Shown one piece after another: positions 36,410-47,485 of a stretch of 64,000 bases of DNA (positions are counted from its first letter, which is position 1; each line of letters starts with the position of its first letter). A program made the translations under genes and the position numbers. The DNA comes from Mangifera indica. Lineage: Eukaryota; Streptophyta; Magnoliopsida; Sapindales; Anacardiaceae. The DNA lies in assembly GCF_011075055.1 (NCBI RefSeq), contig NW_025401102.1:556924-620923 (forward strand), given 5' to 3'. Below the pieces are notes generated by a model. The model saw only the letters and a list, made by a program, of their open reading frames with translations. It was not told where the DNA came from and did not search any database.

Positions 36410-36780
36410 TGTTAGGAATAATCAAACATGTCAAGATCAAATTTTATGAAATTCTATAAATAAAAATTGAAACTTGCATTCCCAGATTCAATTTTCGATA
36501 AAACATCTTCAAATACGATGCGAGGTGTTGACATTAGTCTATTTCCATGGCCTCATTTGCCCATGTACTGATTTTCACTTGGGAGATAAGATTTGTGCAT
36601 TGGGTTATGTGTATTGGGTGGAAAAGAATACGTTTATGATAAAATAGTGTTTTACACTTTTTGGGGAGACAGTTTGGATTTTAAATAAGAGTCTATCATT
36701 AACCTCCAATAACTGTCCTTTGACAGTTAAGAAAACCGGATCGAATTGATCCCTCATAAGTGGACCCAAACCCAATAACA
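36410..36780 (-). repeat. 5' LTR of the copia element
   Basis: Minus-strand ends are TGTTATTGG and CCTAACA. The primer-binding site lies immediately inside it at about 36398-36409. Confidence 0.85.
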
Positions 36781-37583
36781 CCTAACCTTTGTACTTAGTA
36801 ATCTCCTTCAAATCAACATTTGATGACGAACTGGGTTTTGATTGTTTGTTTAGACACCTCAATTGAGTCTTTTGATGTAAGAAATAATTGTGTTAAGGTT
36901 GTTAATCCTCAAGGTTTTGTTTAGCAATAAAATTTTTTAAGTTTTTGTCAGCCGAGTAAACAAGTTTTCAAAAGGCATTATTACGGGATTTTCGTGGAGG
37001 TTAAATGATAATCAAGGGAGGAATAAATATTTTCCTAAAATATTGGGGGTGTTCAAACTTTCTCATCTCTTGGGACTTAGTAATATAAAACCCCTAAGTT
37101 TTACTTACCAAAAAATTTCAAAACATTCCATAAGACTATGGGGTGTTTGATTGAAAGTAATATTATTTTGATAATCTATTTTATATTATTAATATTATCT
37201 TATTTGACTTGTCAATAATAAAATATTTTAATAATTTTTTATTATCAATGATGATATAACAGTTAATATAAATGATAATATTATCAATTTTGGTAATTTT
37301 GATTTTATTATAATTTTATAATTATTAATTTTTATACTTAAATAAATTTATTTTAAATTAATATAACAAGTAACATAAAAATAATTTATCTATAACATAA
37401 TTTTTTATTTTTATAATAAAATATTATTCAAAACAAACACAAGGTTTTAGGGATGAAATTGTTAAACAACAAACTAGTAAAAGCATTTTTTAACAAAGAG
37501 TTTTGAAAAGTTTAAAGATATTATTCTCTTCTTTTATGTGAATATCATTGTATGAACAACATTCTATTTTAGAAAAAAAAAAA
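36781..37583. other. AT-rich spacer, no gene
   Basis: This is non-coding text between the copia 5' LTR and the long-inverted-repeat element. Nothing recognised. Confidence 0.5.
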
Positions 37584-38185
37584 GGCCAAAAGATTGGTTC
37601 CCACCCAAGGTTTAAGGTATATTTAAACTTTTATTTGTCAATTTTCAAAAAGTCAAATACTGACTCATGAGTTAATTTCTATTAAAAATCTCAGTTAAGA
37701 TTAAGGATAAAACCGTTATTTACTAAAAATATTTTTAAAAAATTTCCTTCCTAAGTTTTAAAAATTAATAATTTTTTTTATCCGAAGTTTGAAAAATGAC
37801 TATTTCCCCCCAAGATTTTAAAATCGTCATTGAAGACGAAAACTTCGTCATCTTCAACCACGTTCTCTCTCCCTATTGATCAAACCCCTCCTTCCGATGA
37901 AGATGAAATTGTCTTCATCCGAGTGTCTTATTCTTAAATAAAGATGATTCAATGTCTTTGTTTTTTACGAAGACACTCCGATGAAAGGGATTTGATTGAC
38001 AAGAATAGATAAGTCAAAAGGGAGAGAGACAGTGATCGAATACGACGAAGTTCCCCGTCTCTAACGATAGTTTCAAAATGGGAAATTATATTAATTGCCT
38101 TAAATTAAGGGAGTCTAAACGAAATTACCAAAAACAATTAGGGTTAAACAAAAATGCCCCCTTTTATGAAATGACCAAACTACCA

Positions 38186-38198
38186 CTATATATAAATA
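38186..38198 (+). promoter_or_regulatory. TATA-like box of the MULE Ulp1-like gene
   Basis: CTATATATAAATA lies about 140 bp before the proposed ATG at 38331 and about 90 bp inside the left terminus. Inferred from position only. Confidence 0.4.
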
Positions 38199-38330
38199 AT
38201 GAATTTTACATATTTTTCCTATTATTTTCCCACGGTTTTACTGTGCAAATTTAAAGAATTTCCTCTTTCCCATAGGCGTTCCACGAGCGAAGAGATTTCC
38301 GTCAATTTTCATATTTTTCGACGATCCAAA

Positions 38331-41300
38331 ATGGCAAAGAAGGTTAGTACATCTTTCCTACTCTTGTTTGAATCAATTTATTGCTCATATTATTAAGATT
38401 TGAGAGAGATTTTGAGGTTTAAAATTTTAGGGTTCGATTTTAAACAATGCATAAAATGTTTTGATTCTTGGTTGTTTTCGTTGAATTTCTTGAGGGGTTT
38501 TGTGTTATAGGATATATAGATTTGATTTGTGTTGAAATATGAGGCAAAAATGACAATTTTTTGGTCAAAAAATAGGTTAGAATCACCGATGCTCGGTCAA
38601 GAGAGATTGACCGTTGATTGGGGGAAAGTTAGCGTTTTCAAAATTCTAGGGACTAGGGATAAGGGTTAGTCCATTAGGGGTCTTATGGAAATTTTATATG
38701 AAATCGTTGGCTAATACCATGAAAACCGTGGGTTGGGGGGATATTGACTTTTTTTAAACTATAGAAGCTTTAAGATATTAGAAAATTGTTGAGGGGGTAA
38801 GGGAAAAATATTGGACCTATCACAGTAGAAATTTTTTTAGGGGGTAAATTGATATTTTTCACACCTATGGTTTTTCGACGTGCAGTTTTCTAATTTTATA
38901 TCCATTTATCCTGTTTTTGGGTTTTTCAATATATAGTTTTCGGATTTGACATTCGGACTTTTATTTTCGTGCGTTTTTACAATTTACCTAACAAAATTTC
39001 TTATCGATATTCTGTCATTTTAAGATATATTGATTTGTATTTTCAGAGTTTCGAATGATTTTTCAATTGTTTAGGGTTTAGGGTATTTCAACGTATATAA
39101 TTCGAATTTCAGTTCCTTTTTTTTGAATTTTGTCATTTTAGGATATTTTAATTTGTATTTTCAGATTTTCGAACGATTTTTTGATTGTTTAGGGTTTAGG
39201 GTATTTCAACGTATAGAATTCAAATTTCAATTTTGTTTTTTCGAATTTCATTAGTTTAGGATATTTCAATTCGTATTTTCATATTTTCGAACGATTTTTC
39301 GATTGTTAACGTTCTAAGATATTTCAACGTATAGAATTTGAATTTTAGTTTTGTTTTTTCGAATTTTGTCATTTTATGATATATCAACTCGTATTTTCAG
39401 ATTTTGAAATGTTTGTTTGATTGTTCACATTCTAGGATATTTCAACGTATAGAATTAAAATTTCAGTTCTACTTTTTCGAATTTCGTCATTTTAGGATAT
39501 ATTGACTCGTATTTTTAGATTTTCGAAAGATTTTTTGATTGTCCATATTCTAGGCTATTTGAACGTATAAAATTCAAATTTCAGTTTCCTTTTTTAGAAT
39601 TTCGACATTTTAGGATATTTCGACTCATATTTTCAGATTTTCAAACGATTTTTTGATTGTTCACATTCTAGGGTATTTTAAATTCAAATTTCAGTTTCGT
39701 TTTTACGAATTTCATCATTTTAGGATATTTCGATTTGTATTTTCTGATTTTTAAATGATTTTTTGATTGCTCACATTTTAGGCATTTCAACATATATAAT
39801 TCAAATTTTAGTTTCGTTTTTTCGAATTTTATCAGTTTAGGATATATCGATTCGTATTTTCAGATTTTAGAACGATTTTTCAATTGTTCACATTTTAAGG
39901 TATTTGAATGTATAAAATTTGAATTTTAGTTCTATTGTTTTGAATTTCATCTTTTTAGGATATTTTGACTCATATTTTCAAAATTTCATCTGATTTTTTG
40001 ATTGTTCACATTTTAAGGTATTTTAACATGTTGAATTCGAATTTTTGTTTCATTTGTTCGAATTTCATCATTTTATGATATTTCGACTCCTATTTTTAAA
40101 TTTTTAAATGATTTTTTGATTATTCACATTCTAAGGTATTTCAATGTATAGAATTCGAATTTCTGTTTCGTTTTTTCAAATTTTGTTATTTTAAGATATA
40201 TTGACTTGTTTTTTCAAATTTCTGAATGATTTTTTGATTGTGCACATTTTAGGGTATTTCAACGTATAGAATTTGAATTTCATTATTTTAGTATATATCG
40301 ACTCGTATTTTCTAATTTTCAAATGATTTTTCGATTGCACACATTCTAGGGTATTTGAAGGTATAGAATTCGAATTTCAGTTTCGTTTTTTTGAATTTCA
40401 TCATTTTAGGATATTTCGACTCATATTTTCATATTTTCAAACTGTTTTTTGATTGTTCACATTCTATGGTATTTTAACGTATATAATTCAAATTTTCATT
40501 TTGTTTTTTTGAATTTCATCATTTTATGATATTTCGATTCGCATTTTTAGATTTCTAAATAATTTTTTGATTGTTCATATTCTAAGGTATTTTAATGTAT
40601 AGAATTCGAATTTCAGTTTCTTTTTTTAGAATTTCATCATTTTAAGATATTTTAACTCGTATTTTTAAATTTTCAAACGATTTTTTGATTGGTTAGGGTC
40701 TAGTGTATTTTAACGTATAGAATTCCAATTTTAGTTCTGTTTTTTTGAATTTCATCATTTTAAGATATTTCGATTCAAATTTTCAAATTTTCGAATGATT
40801 TTTTGATTGTTCACATTCTAAGTTATTTCAACATCTAGAAATCAAATTTCAGTTGCGTTTTTTCGATTTTTACCATTTTAGGATGGATCAACTCATATTT
40901 TTCATATTTTCGAACGATTTTTAGAGGATGGCAGTTTCATTTTTTAGACTTTTGTCATTTTTGTTTTGATTGTTTTTCTTTTTTTTTAATCTTTTTTGTA
41001 TTTTTGTATTTTTCATTTCTACATTTGTTTATATATATGTTTTTTATGAATGTCTTACAAATTTTTAAAATTTTTTGTAGGATACTTCTCTTAAAAGGAA
41101 TCTTGTCGAATGTGAGCTACGAATCCCCAACGAATCGAGACAGTTTTGGGTAGAGGTTATATTCCATGCACAACACATTCTTCGTAAGACATGTCAGGAT
41201 GGCCTGTAAGAGTTGACAGATCACACCGATAGGGGATTGTTTTACAAACCATGGGGGATGGTTGATATGGTATAACATAATAATATTTTCATTATAATTT

Positions 41301-41676
41301 ACATTGAATTATAATATAATCTACATGTGTATCCATTCTAATTTCTCACTGTTTATAAGTTTTCGTCCCTATAAACTTCGATTGTTTATATTGGGTTGCC
41401 GGAGTTATAGATTTTCGTGATTGATCGATTACGGTATACGACTCTGAGGTATCATACTTAGGGAATATAGGATGTCTCGAATGGCTAATGCGACCGTACA
41501 CAGCAGTCATACCGACATTATTAGAGGCGAGGAATTTCTAGACAGCTTTTGGGCATCCACCATGACATGCTCCCCTAGTGTTACATCGAGCGAAGGGTGT
41601 CCCTCAGTAAGGTGAAGGCTTTGGTGACTATGACATGTTTATGTTACGCTTTTTTGAGTGTTTGACATTGTCATAG
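38331..41676 (+). pseudogene. MULE-borne Ulp1-like cysteine protease, inactivated
   Basis: Exon 1 is probably ATG GCA AAG AAG (38331-38342) followed by GTTAGT. After a 2.74-kb intron, TTTTTTGTAG leads into an exon at 41081 reading DTSLKRNLVECELRIPNESR. A further exon at 41368-41676 resembles the C-terminal catalytic core of Ulp1/SENP (C48) peptidases carried by plant MULEs: PINF, then YWVAGVIDFRD, SITVYDSEVSY, PTLLEARNF and GDYDMFMLRFFE. In the family these read HW(V), VYDS and GDCG. Here the catalytic His and Cys positions are both Tyr, while the Asp is kept. Several in-frame stops are present (for example TGA where Trp is expected). Both active-site changes are single transitions (CAT to TAT, TGT to TAT), as expected from decay at methylated cytosines. 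Exon structure between 41281 and 41367 is uncertain. Confidence 0.72.
38960..40930. repeat. 118-bp tandem array (about 16 copies) in MULE intron
   Basis: Using the phrase ATTTCAACG as a marker, copies start at 39085, 39203, 39321, 39439, 39557, 39676, 39784, 39902, 40020, 40138, 40256, 40353, 40471, 40589, 40707 and 40825. Spacing is 118 bp almost throughout, with one 119 and two shorter units (108 and 97). Units contain GATTTTTTGATTGTTCACAT, then TTCGAATTTC and GATATTTCGACTCGTATTTT. Two units carry TTTAGGGTTTAGGG. The array fills most of the first intron of the Ulp1-like gene. Confidence 0.93.
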
Positions 41677-42246
41677 AGCATAGATTTTCCTCAAGAGTCG
41701 TCTACGTCTATGCGTCGACGTTTAGCGTCGTAGTTGTATTTCCATTGTATCAAGTAGAGCATAGATATATATTTATTGTATATGCTTATATGTATGATGT
41801 ACTTTATCTATCATTATATATGAATATGCATTTGATTTCATTTTTTAAATAATTTTGTCACAGAAATAATTATATGAGATTAGAGTCATGTTATTAACTT
41901 TAAATTATGATATTAGTGAAATACTCAAAAATATTTTCAACATGAATATCATTATTGATTATTTAATATATTTCAGGTTCAATGACATAATTTATTGATT
42001 TGTATAAGTTCAACTTAATACACAAGTAAAACATATATTAATCAAATAAGGAAAAGTTAATTCTAATAATTGGAAGAATAATGTTCATTTCAACAAATAT
42101 GAAATGAAGAAATTATTCACACTAAATTTATTATATCACAAATGAATACAATTACACATTTGAAATGATAATCAAGATACGTCGATTACATATTATTTAA
42201 ACAACAATCATGAATCATATAATTAATAAAACTAATCAGAAGCTTG
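41677..42246. other. Spacer between the convergent MULE genes
   Basis: AT-rich DNA between the Ulp1-like 3' end and the transposase 3' end. No feature recognised. Confidence 0.5.
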
Positions 42247-45200
42247 TCAGGATCTCGATCTTTTACCTTTTTTGGATGAACCCTGTGGGGCGGAGCTCGA
42301 GCCGATGCTGAGCTTTTACATTAGGTTTGAACATGCCCTGGTTCCTTACAACGACTACAAATCTTAGGTGTAACATTTTCCTCTTGTGAAGGACATTGAT
42401 TTCTGTTGAAAGGATGACCCGAACGACGACTATCGAAAACAGGGGACAGGATAACTCTTTCTTCTAGTACATGCAACCAGTCTGATTGGTTGTCATGATA
42501 AGTAGACCATGTGCATGTCTAACAAAAGCGTTCAATGACTTACAATATTAGTTGTCATGATGTTGTATCGATGCCCCGAAAAATATGTTCTGCTCTATCG
42601 CTCAAATTCAACCTCACGTAGATAAACCCCAACTTGAGGGTTCATGCATAAAAAAATCGCATCATAGCCTCAAAATCTACTTTTGTATATGATTTCATGA
42701 TTTTCCAATATGCACCTACAACCTACAAGGTAATAAATAATATGAGAACTTTATGATCAAAATTTATAAAAATGTTAAATGGAATAAAAATTTAATACAT
42801 GTTTAAACACGTTATCTTTGAGTCTCGTTTGTACTTTGTCTGCATGTTACACAGAAGGTGATGACAATATCCATAGTGGACACCTGGAAAGACTTCAACC
42901 ATTGCAAAGTATATAACATGATATCGATTTAAGATTATCGCATGTCATGGATGCATTCTTTAATCTTCCTGAGAAACCAATACCACATGTCATGATTTTT
43001 TTTTACCGACACCGAAACCAATGGGGTATATCTGGTTATTACCATCGAGACCCACCGTAAGGAATAAATGACCAAGATATCAACCTTTAAGAAAAGCAGC
43101 GTCAATGCAAATAACAAGTCAAAAATATTCTTTAAATGCACGAACGAAACATCCTAATGCCATGAAAAAACATTTAAATTGATGGTCATCATCCGTTTCA
43201 CTAGCGGTAATGGTTCCCGGATTAGCACATTGTAAATTATAGAAATAATTTGGTAAGAGCATAAATGATTCTTTTAGTGAACCCCTCAGTGAATTTAAAG
43301 CCCAATTTTTTGCCCACAAAGCCTGTGAATATGAAATGTCGGTGATGTCCATAATTATTTCTTTCGATCGATAAATTTGATCAATCAACACAAACTTTGA
43401 CCTTATTAATTGACCTAAAGCTCATGGCCCAGCTTATTGGTGATGTGGCATTATTTGATCAACTGAACATATGTGGATTGGATTCATTTGACTGATTTGA
43501 AACGCTTCACCTTTTTTGGATTTGGTTGTAGATATATACCACCGACAGTTTTCAACCTCACACTTAATATTTCATCGCCCTTTATCAGACTTCTTGACCC
43601 TGAATTAAAATCCTTTCAGTAGGCCAAATTGCTTTACAATATCTTTCAATTGTTATTTATTATGAAAATATCACCAAGCTTTACAACATTTTCCTCTCGG
43701 ATCGATCTTATACCACCTGATGATGTTAATGACTATAGAGGAAAATCAGGAAACCAACTAAATGAATCAGTGGAGACATTGTTAAAAAAAGGCCTAGAAT
43801 AATTTTCACCACCTAAAATAGGATTTTCAAGCTGTAAATTGTTCATACCTTTGATAATATGTGGCTTATGCTCGGGATCTACCTCTTCAAAAGGAATATT
43901 AGTCATGTCATTTTCATCAAAGTCACCTCAGTCGAGAACCTTATCTTTCTCTCCATGAGCCCATGAGTTTGTAATATACAATGCGTCATTACTAAAATCA
44001 ATCAAGTTTTTCAAATCATATTCTTTTTTCACTTTACTAATTTCTTCTTCTTCTACTTCTTCTTCTTCTTTTTTTTCTTCTTGTCCTTTAATCGGAGTAC
44101 ATGTAACAAAAACATAAATACATTCCTATAAGTATTAAGACATATCAATAATACCCTATATATCTTCATCATTTTGGATCTGTATGGGGTAATCGAGCTT
44201 AATTTTTCTTGACTTCATTGATAGTTAAAGGTAATTTTTTATTGGATCAAGATCGCAACACTCCTTCAAAAGCTAAAAAATCCTTCAAATATTGTACCAG
44301 AGAGAATTTTAATCAATAGTTTAGATCCTCCAACATATTTCATTGTGTTGTCATCACCTTGAATCCATTCCCCTTGATAACGAATCGATGCATAACCAGC
44401 TATTTTAATTATCACTCCTACAATGACAAATTTTTGGAAAAAAGTAATAATTTATAATAAAAAGTCCACAATAACCATTTAAAACCGTCTTACACTGATT
44501 AATATCAAAATACCCCTCTTATTTTTCAAATATTTAATTTAACCCCCTATAGTTATCTAACATTTTATTTAACACCCTTGTATGTTGTCTTGTATTAAAA
44601 TGCATCTATCTATTCTTAATATTTCATTTAGAATATTTTTACAATGTTTCATATCAAAATACCCCTCATATCTTTTAAACATTTCATTTACCCCTATAAT
44701 TATTTAACTTTTAATTTTACACCTTTGTATGTTGTTTTGTATAAAAATACATCTATCTATTATTAATATATCATTTAAAATCGTTGTACAATGTTTAATA
44801 TCAAAATACCCTCCATATTTTTCTAACAGTTCATTTTTCCCCCTATAATTATCTAACATTTTATATAATACCCTTGTATATTGTCTTATATTAAAATACA
44901 TCTATCTATTCTTGACATGTTATTGAAATCCTTCATATATTGTGTAATATCAATATAGCCGCATATTTTTGTAACATTTCATTTAACCCCTCATGCTTAT
45001 CTAATATTTCATTTAACACCCTTGTATATTGTCTTGTATCAAAATGTATCTATTTATTCATAATATGTTATTTAAATTCTTCATATATTATGTAATATCA
45101 AAATACCTCCATATTTTTCTAATATTTTTTTTACCCCCTATAATTATCTAACATTTATTTAACACTCTTGTATGTTGTATTATATCAAAATGTATCTATC

Positions 45201-45585
45201 TATGCTTAATAATTCATTTAAAATGTTCTTACAATATCTAATATCAAAATACCTCTAATATTTTTTAACATTTCATTTAGCCCTTCATAATTATCTAACA
45301 CTTCATTTAACATCCTTGTATGTTGTCTTGTATTAAAATATACATATTTATTCTTAATCTGTTATTTAAATCTTTTATATATTATGTCTATATTTTTTTA
45401 CCATTTCATTTAACCCCTAAATTATTATCTAATATTCAAATACCTCATTTACATAACATACAAACTAAATTTAATAAATAAAATTAAGTTTTGAGTTAAG
45501 ATTCGTATAAATAATTTTTTTTTCACGATTTGCTTTTTTTATTCGAATTCAGAAATACAAACTTCTTTCTTCCGAACGAATCCAT
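42247..45585 (-). pseudogene. MuDR-type MULE transposase, decayed
   Basis: Minus-strand gene, convergent with the Ulp1-like gene. Exon 1 probably starts at 45585 (MDSFGRKKFVFLNSNKK). An intron of about 1.1 kb filled with about 147-bp repeats ends in TTGTAG, and exon 2 starts at 44417 with YQGEWIQGDDNTMKYVGGSK, then KECCDLDPIKNYL and IQIQNDEDI, the N-terminal domain typical of plant MULE transposases. An acidic run (about 44040-44095) follows. The catalytic region appears at 42935-43391 as FKCFFMALGCFVRAFKEYF and MWYWFLRKI, then SDRH and YFAMVEVFPGVHYGYC in another frame. A CCHC zinc knuckle, CSRCKEPGHVQT-C, lies at about 42325-42365, and the protein would end in SKKGKRSRS at TGA 42247-42249. 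Multiple frameshifts and stops make it non-functional. Confidence 0.85.
44466..45440. repeat. About 147-bp tandem array in the transposase intron
   Basis: Marker phrase ATATCAAAATACC recurs at about 44503, 44651, 44798, 44947, 45090 and 45240 (spacings 148, 147, 149, 143, 150), with a degenerate further copy to about 45440. Units include TTATCTAACATTT, 'aacacccttgtatgttgtct' and 'catctatctattcttaat'. The sequence is unrelated to the 118-bp array at the other end. Confidence 0.9.
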
Positions 45586-45672
45586 AGTAATTGATATTAA
45601 GTAAAAATGAGAGTGAAAGTGAGTGTTTGAGTAATATGAGAAATGTATATAATAAGAGTGAGAGTATGATGG

Positions 45673-45680
45673 TTTATATA
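45673..45680 (-). promoter_or_regulatory. TATA-like box of the MULE transposase gene
   Basis: TATATAAA on the minus strand, about 90 bp before the proposed ATG at 45585 and about 150 bp inside the right terminus. Positional inference. Confidence 0.45.
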
Positions 45681-45720
45681 GATGTGGTGAAGGGTAATTT
45701 TGGTATTTTAAAAAAAATCT

Positions 45721-45815
45721 AGGGCATTTTTGCTTAGGAATAGGAAAAATGGGCATTTTTGCTTAAAAATAGATAAAATGGGCATTTTTGCTTAATAAAA
45801 GGGTAAAATGGGCAA
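45721..45815. repeat. Subterminal short tandem repeats of the MULE
   Basis: Four copies of ATGGGCA(A/T)TTTTGCTTA-type text (GGGCATTTTTGCTTA three times, last copy truncated at the terminus), spaced 27-30 bp. The left end has one similar inverted motif, AAAAATGCCCCCTTTT (38150). Such repeats near the ends are candidates for transposase-binding sites. Confidence 0.7.
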
Positions 45816-46136
45816 TTAATATAATTTCCCGTTTCAAAAACCTAGGGGGAAAATGTTTACTTTTCAAAATTTAGATATGGGTAAATTGTTAGTTTTTTAA
45901 ACCTAGGGAGAAAATGAGATAAAATTTTAATTTTGTAAATAGTTTTAGTAAATAACAGTTGTACTCTTAACTTTAATTAAATTTTTTAATAAAAATTGAC
46001 TCATAAGTGGGCATTTAGGTTTTTGAAAATTGGTACGTTGGAATTTGGAATTACATTAAACCTTGGGTTGGAACAAGTTTTCGGCCCTAAAAAAAAATAA
46101 TAATAATAATTTTATTAACTTTTTATATTCTATATA

Positions 46137-46800
46137 GGCCAAAAGACTTATTCCCACCCCAAAGTTTACTTGTTTTCCAAGTTTTCACCTATTAACTTTA
46201 AAAACCTTAAACACCTACCTATTTGTTAATTTTGGTTGTTATTGTCAAAGGTAAAATTGTCATTTTAAAATTTTATTTAAAGAAAAAAATTATCGTTATT
46301 TTCCACCTTAGTTTTGAAAACTAACAATTTCTCCTTAACTTAATTTTAAAAAGTCACTTTTCATCTATACCATTTAGGGTGTCTAGAGTTTTTATATTTT
46401 AAAATAAACAACCACCTCTCTCAAAGTTTAAAATATTACACTTACACCCCTAAAAATTCATTCCCTCTTTTCGATAACCGTTCCTTCCAATGATTCCCTC
46501 TGGAGCATTGTCAACCCCACCATTGGTAAGCTTTCTCCCTCCCTAGTGGTTTCCTAGCATAGAAACTACCAAAAATCTAACTGAAATGGTCAGATTCATC
46601 ACATGAATCTGTGCAACAAAATTACTTAAGTCCGTGTGATGAAGCTAGACGTCTTTTGGAAGAGCTGTGCATTAGTTGATGCACAACTCTATCGCATGGT
46701 TTTGTGTGATTTTTTCATACAAATTTGTGCAAAAAAATCCAACTATTTCAATCGAATTTCTAGTGATTTCTGATGCCTTTTTGCTTTCTCATTCAATTAG
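46137..46800. mobile_element. Partial copy of the GGCCAAAAGA long-inverted-repeat family
   Basis: It starts GGCCAAAAGACTTATTCCCA, and similarity to the left arms at 37584 and 47486 continues ('caaaggtaaaattgtcattt', 'gaaaactaacaatttctcct'). I could not find the matching right arm, so this seems truncated; the right limit is a guess. Confidence 0.5.
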
Positions 46801-47485
46801 ACAAAATCTTGTATAATATCCTATATATATTTAGCATACAGTGAATAACAATATTATTCTATAATATTGACCGTTGTTATCATATTTTATCTTGTGTAAA
46901 ATTTTATATTGTATATTGAAGAATCAATTTATAAACTAAAAAAAAGTACTTAGATAACTCATTAAACAATTTTTAAAGCTTATAAATAAAAACAATTTTT
47001 ATTCATTAATTTATTGTTATCTTATTAATGTTTGAAAAATAAAAATTATCCTTTTCAATTATACGGTGGACATCATACATGTTGACTTTTAATGAAATAT
47101 AGTCAAAACTATTCTCTATCCTTTCAAGAAAATGTCTTAATGAACATTTTTGGATCCTACTTGAATCGGATAATCACTTTTGAAATAAAATCAATCATAT
47201 CGAGTATAACAAATATTAATTCTAGTGATTATAGAGTCGGTTACTAGACCTAAAATTTGTATTACTTAGTGTGATTAATTCGGTTCTAAAAATAGCAATC
47301 TAATTCGAGTGAAGTTTTTGTTACCAAAAAAAAGGTCTCAATGGACATTTCCAAGGGTGATATTCATTATCCTAATAACTTATTAACATGCTTTTTAATT
47401 TTATCAACCTACATAGTTTACACACAAAAATCATTTCCATGCTTTTGTCCACGACGCTAGTTTCATTGCTTTTATATATTAACAA

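Larger units (their letters stand above)
28624..36780 (-). mobile_element. Decayed Ty1/copia LTR retrotransposon
   Basis: Direct repeats at 28624-29002 and 36410-36780 are diverged LTRs; the right one is TGTTATTGGG...CCTAACA on the minus strand. Just inside it (about 36398-36409) the minus strand reads TTAGTATCAGAGCC, a one-mismatch initiator Met-tRNA primer site, which fixes orientation. Copia pol remnants follow in order on the minus strand: CEHCLAEKASRKPF (pre-integrase, about 33400), YFITYVDNNAQFSLIYLIS (integrase, about 33270), STPYELWSGKKPE (integrase C-terminus, about 32910), VLVDLPSDKKFIG (reverse-transcriptase start) and GCIMYAMMRACPNI (end of the RT region). All are broken by stops and shifts. 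A 0.8-kb part of RT is duplicated (listed separately). No clear target duplication. It cannot encode its own proteins. Confidence 0.88.
38079..45830. mobile_element. Mutator-like element (MULE) with transposase and Ulp1-like genes
   Basis: The termini are identical over 20 bp: GGGAAATTATATTAATTGCC at 38080-38099 and its reverse complement at 45811-45830. A 9-bp direct repeat GTTTCAAAA flanks the element (38070-38078 and 45831-45839), the length typical of Mutator superfamily insertion. Inside are two convergent decayed genes: a Ulp1-like protease gene from the left end (+) and a MuDR-type transposase gene from the right end (-). This gene pair is known from Kaonashi/KI-type plant MULEs. Both first introns contain tandem arrays (118 bp and about 147 bp). 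Both genes carry stops and shifts, so this copy is not autonomous now. Confidence 0.88.
37584..46086. mobile_element. Long-inverted-repeat element interrupted by a MULE
   Basis: Left arm starts GGCCAAAAGATTGGTTCCCA; right arm (reverse complement from 46086) starts GGCCGAAAACTTGTTCCAAC. Both continue with CCCAAGGTTT and then some 200 bp of alignable AT-rich text (for example 'gttatttactaaaa' in both). Without the inserted MULE (38079-45830) and one TSD copy the element is about 0.75 kb, similar to its relative at 47486-48290. The centre of the left arm includes a CT/GA-rich GAAGACGAAAACTTCGTCATC palindromic zone (37837-37858). No protein. Flanks are A-rich, so no target duplication could be read. 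Confidence 0.75.

Noticed and set aside
39068..39200. TTTAGGGTTTAGGG as interstitial telomere
   Set aside because: Only two heptamers in two units of the 118-bp array; part of that unit rather than telomeric DNA.
38960..45440. CRISPR-like array or centromeric satellite
   Set aside because: Units are contiguous without unique spacers, only 16 and about 6 copies, and located in introns of a plant transposon.
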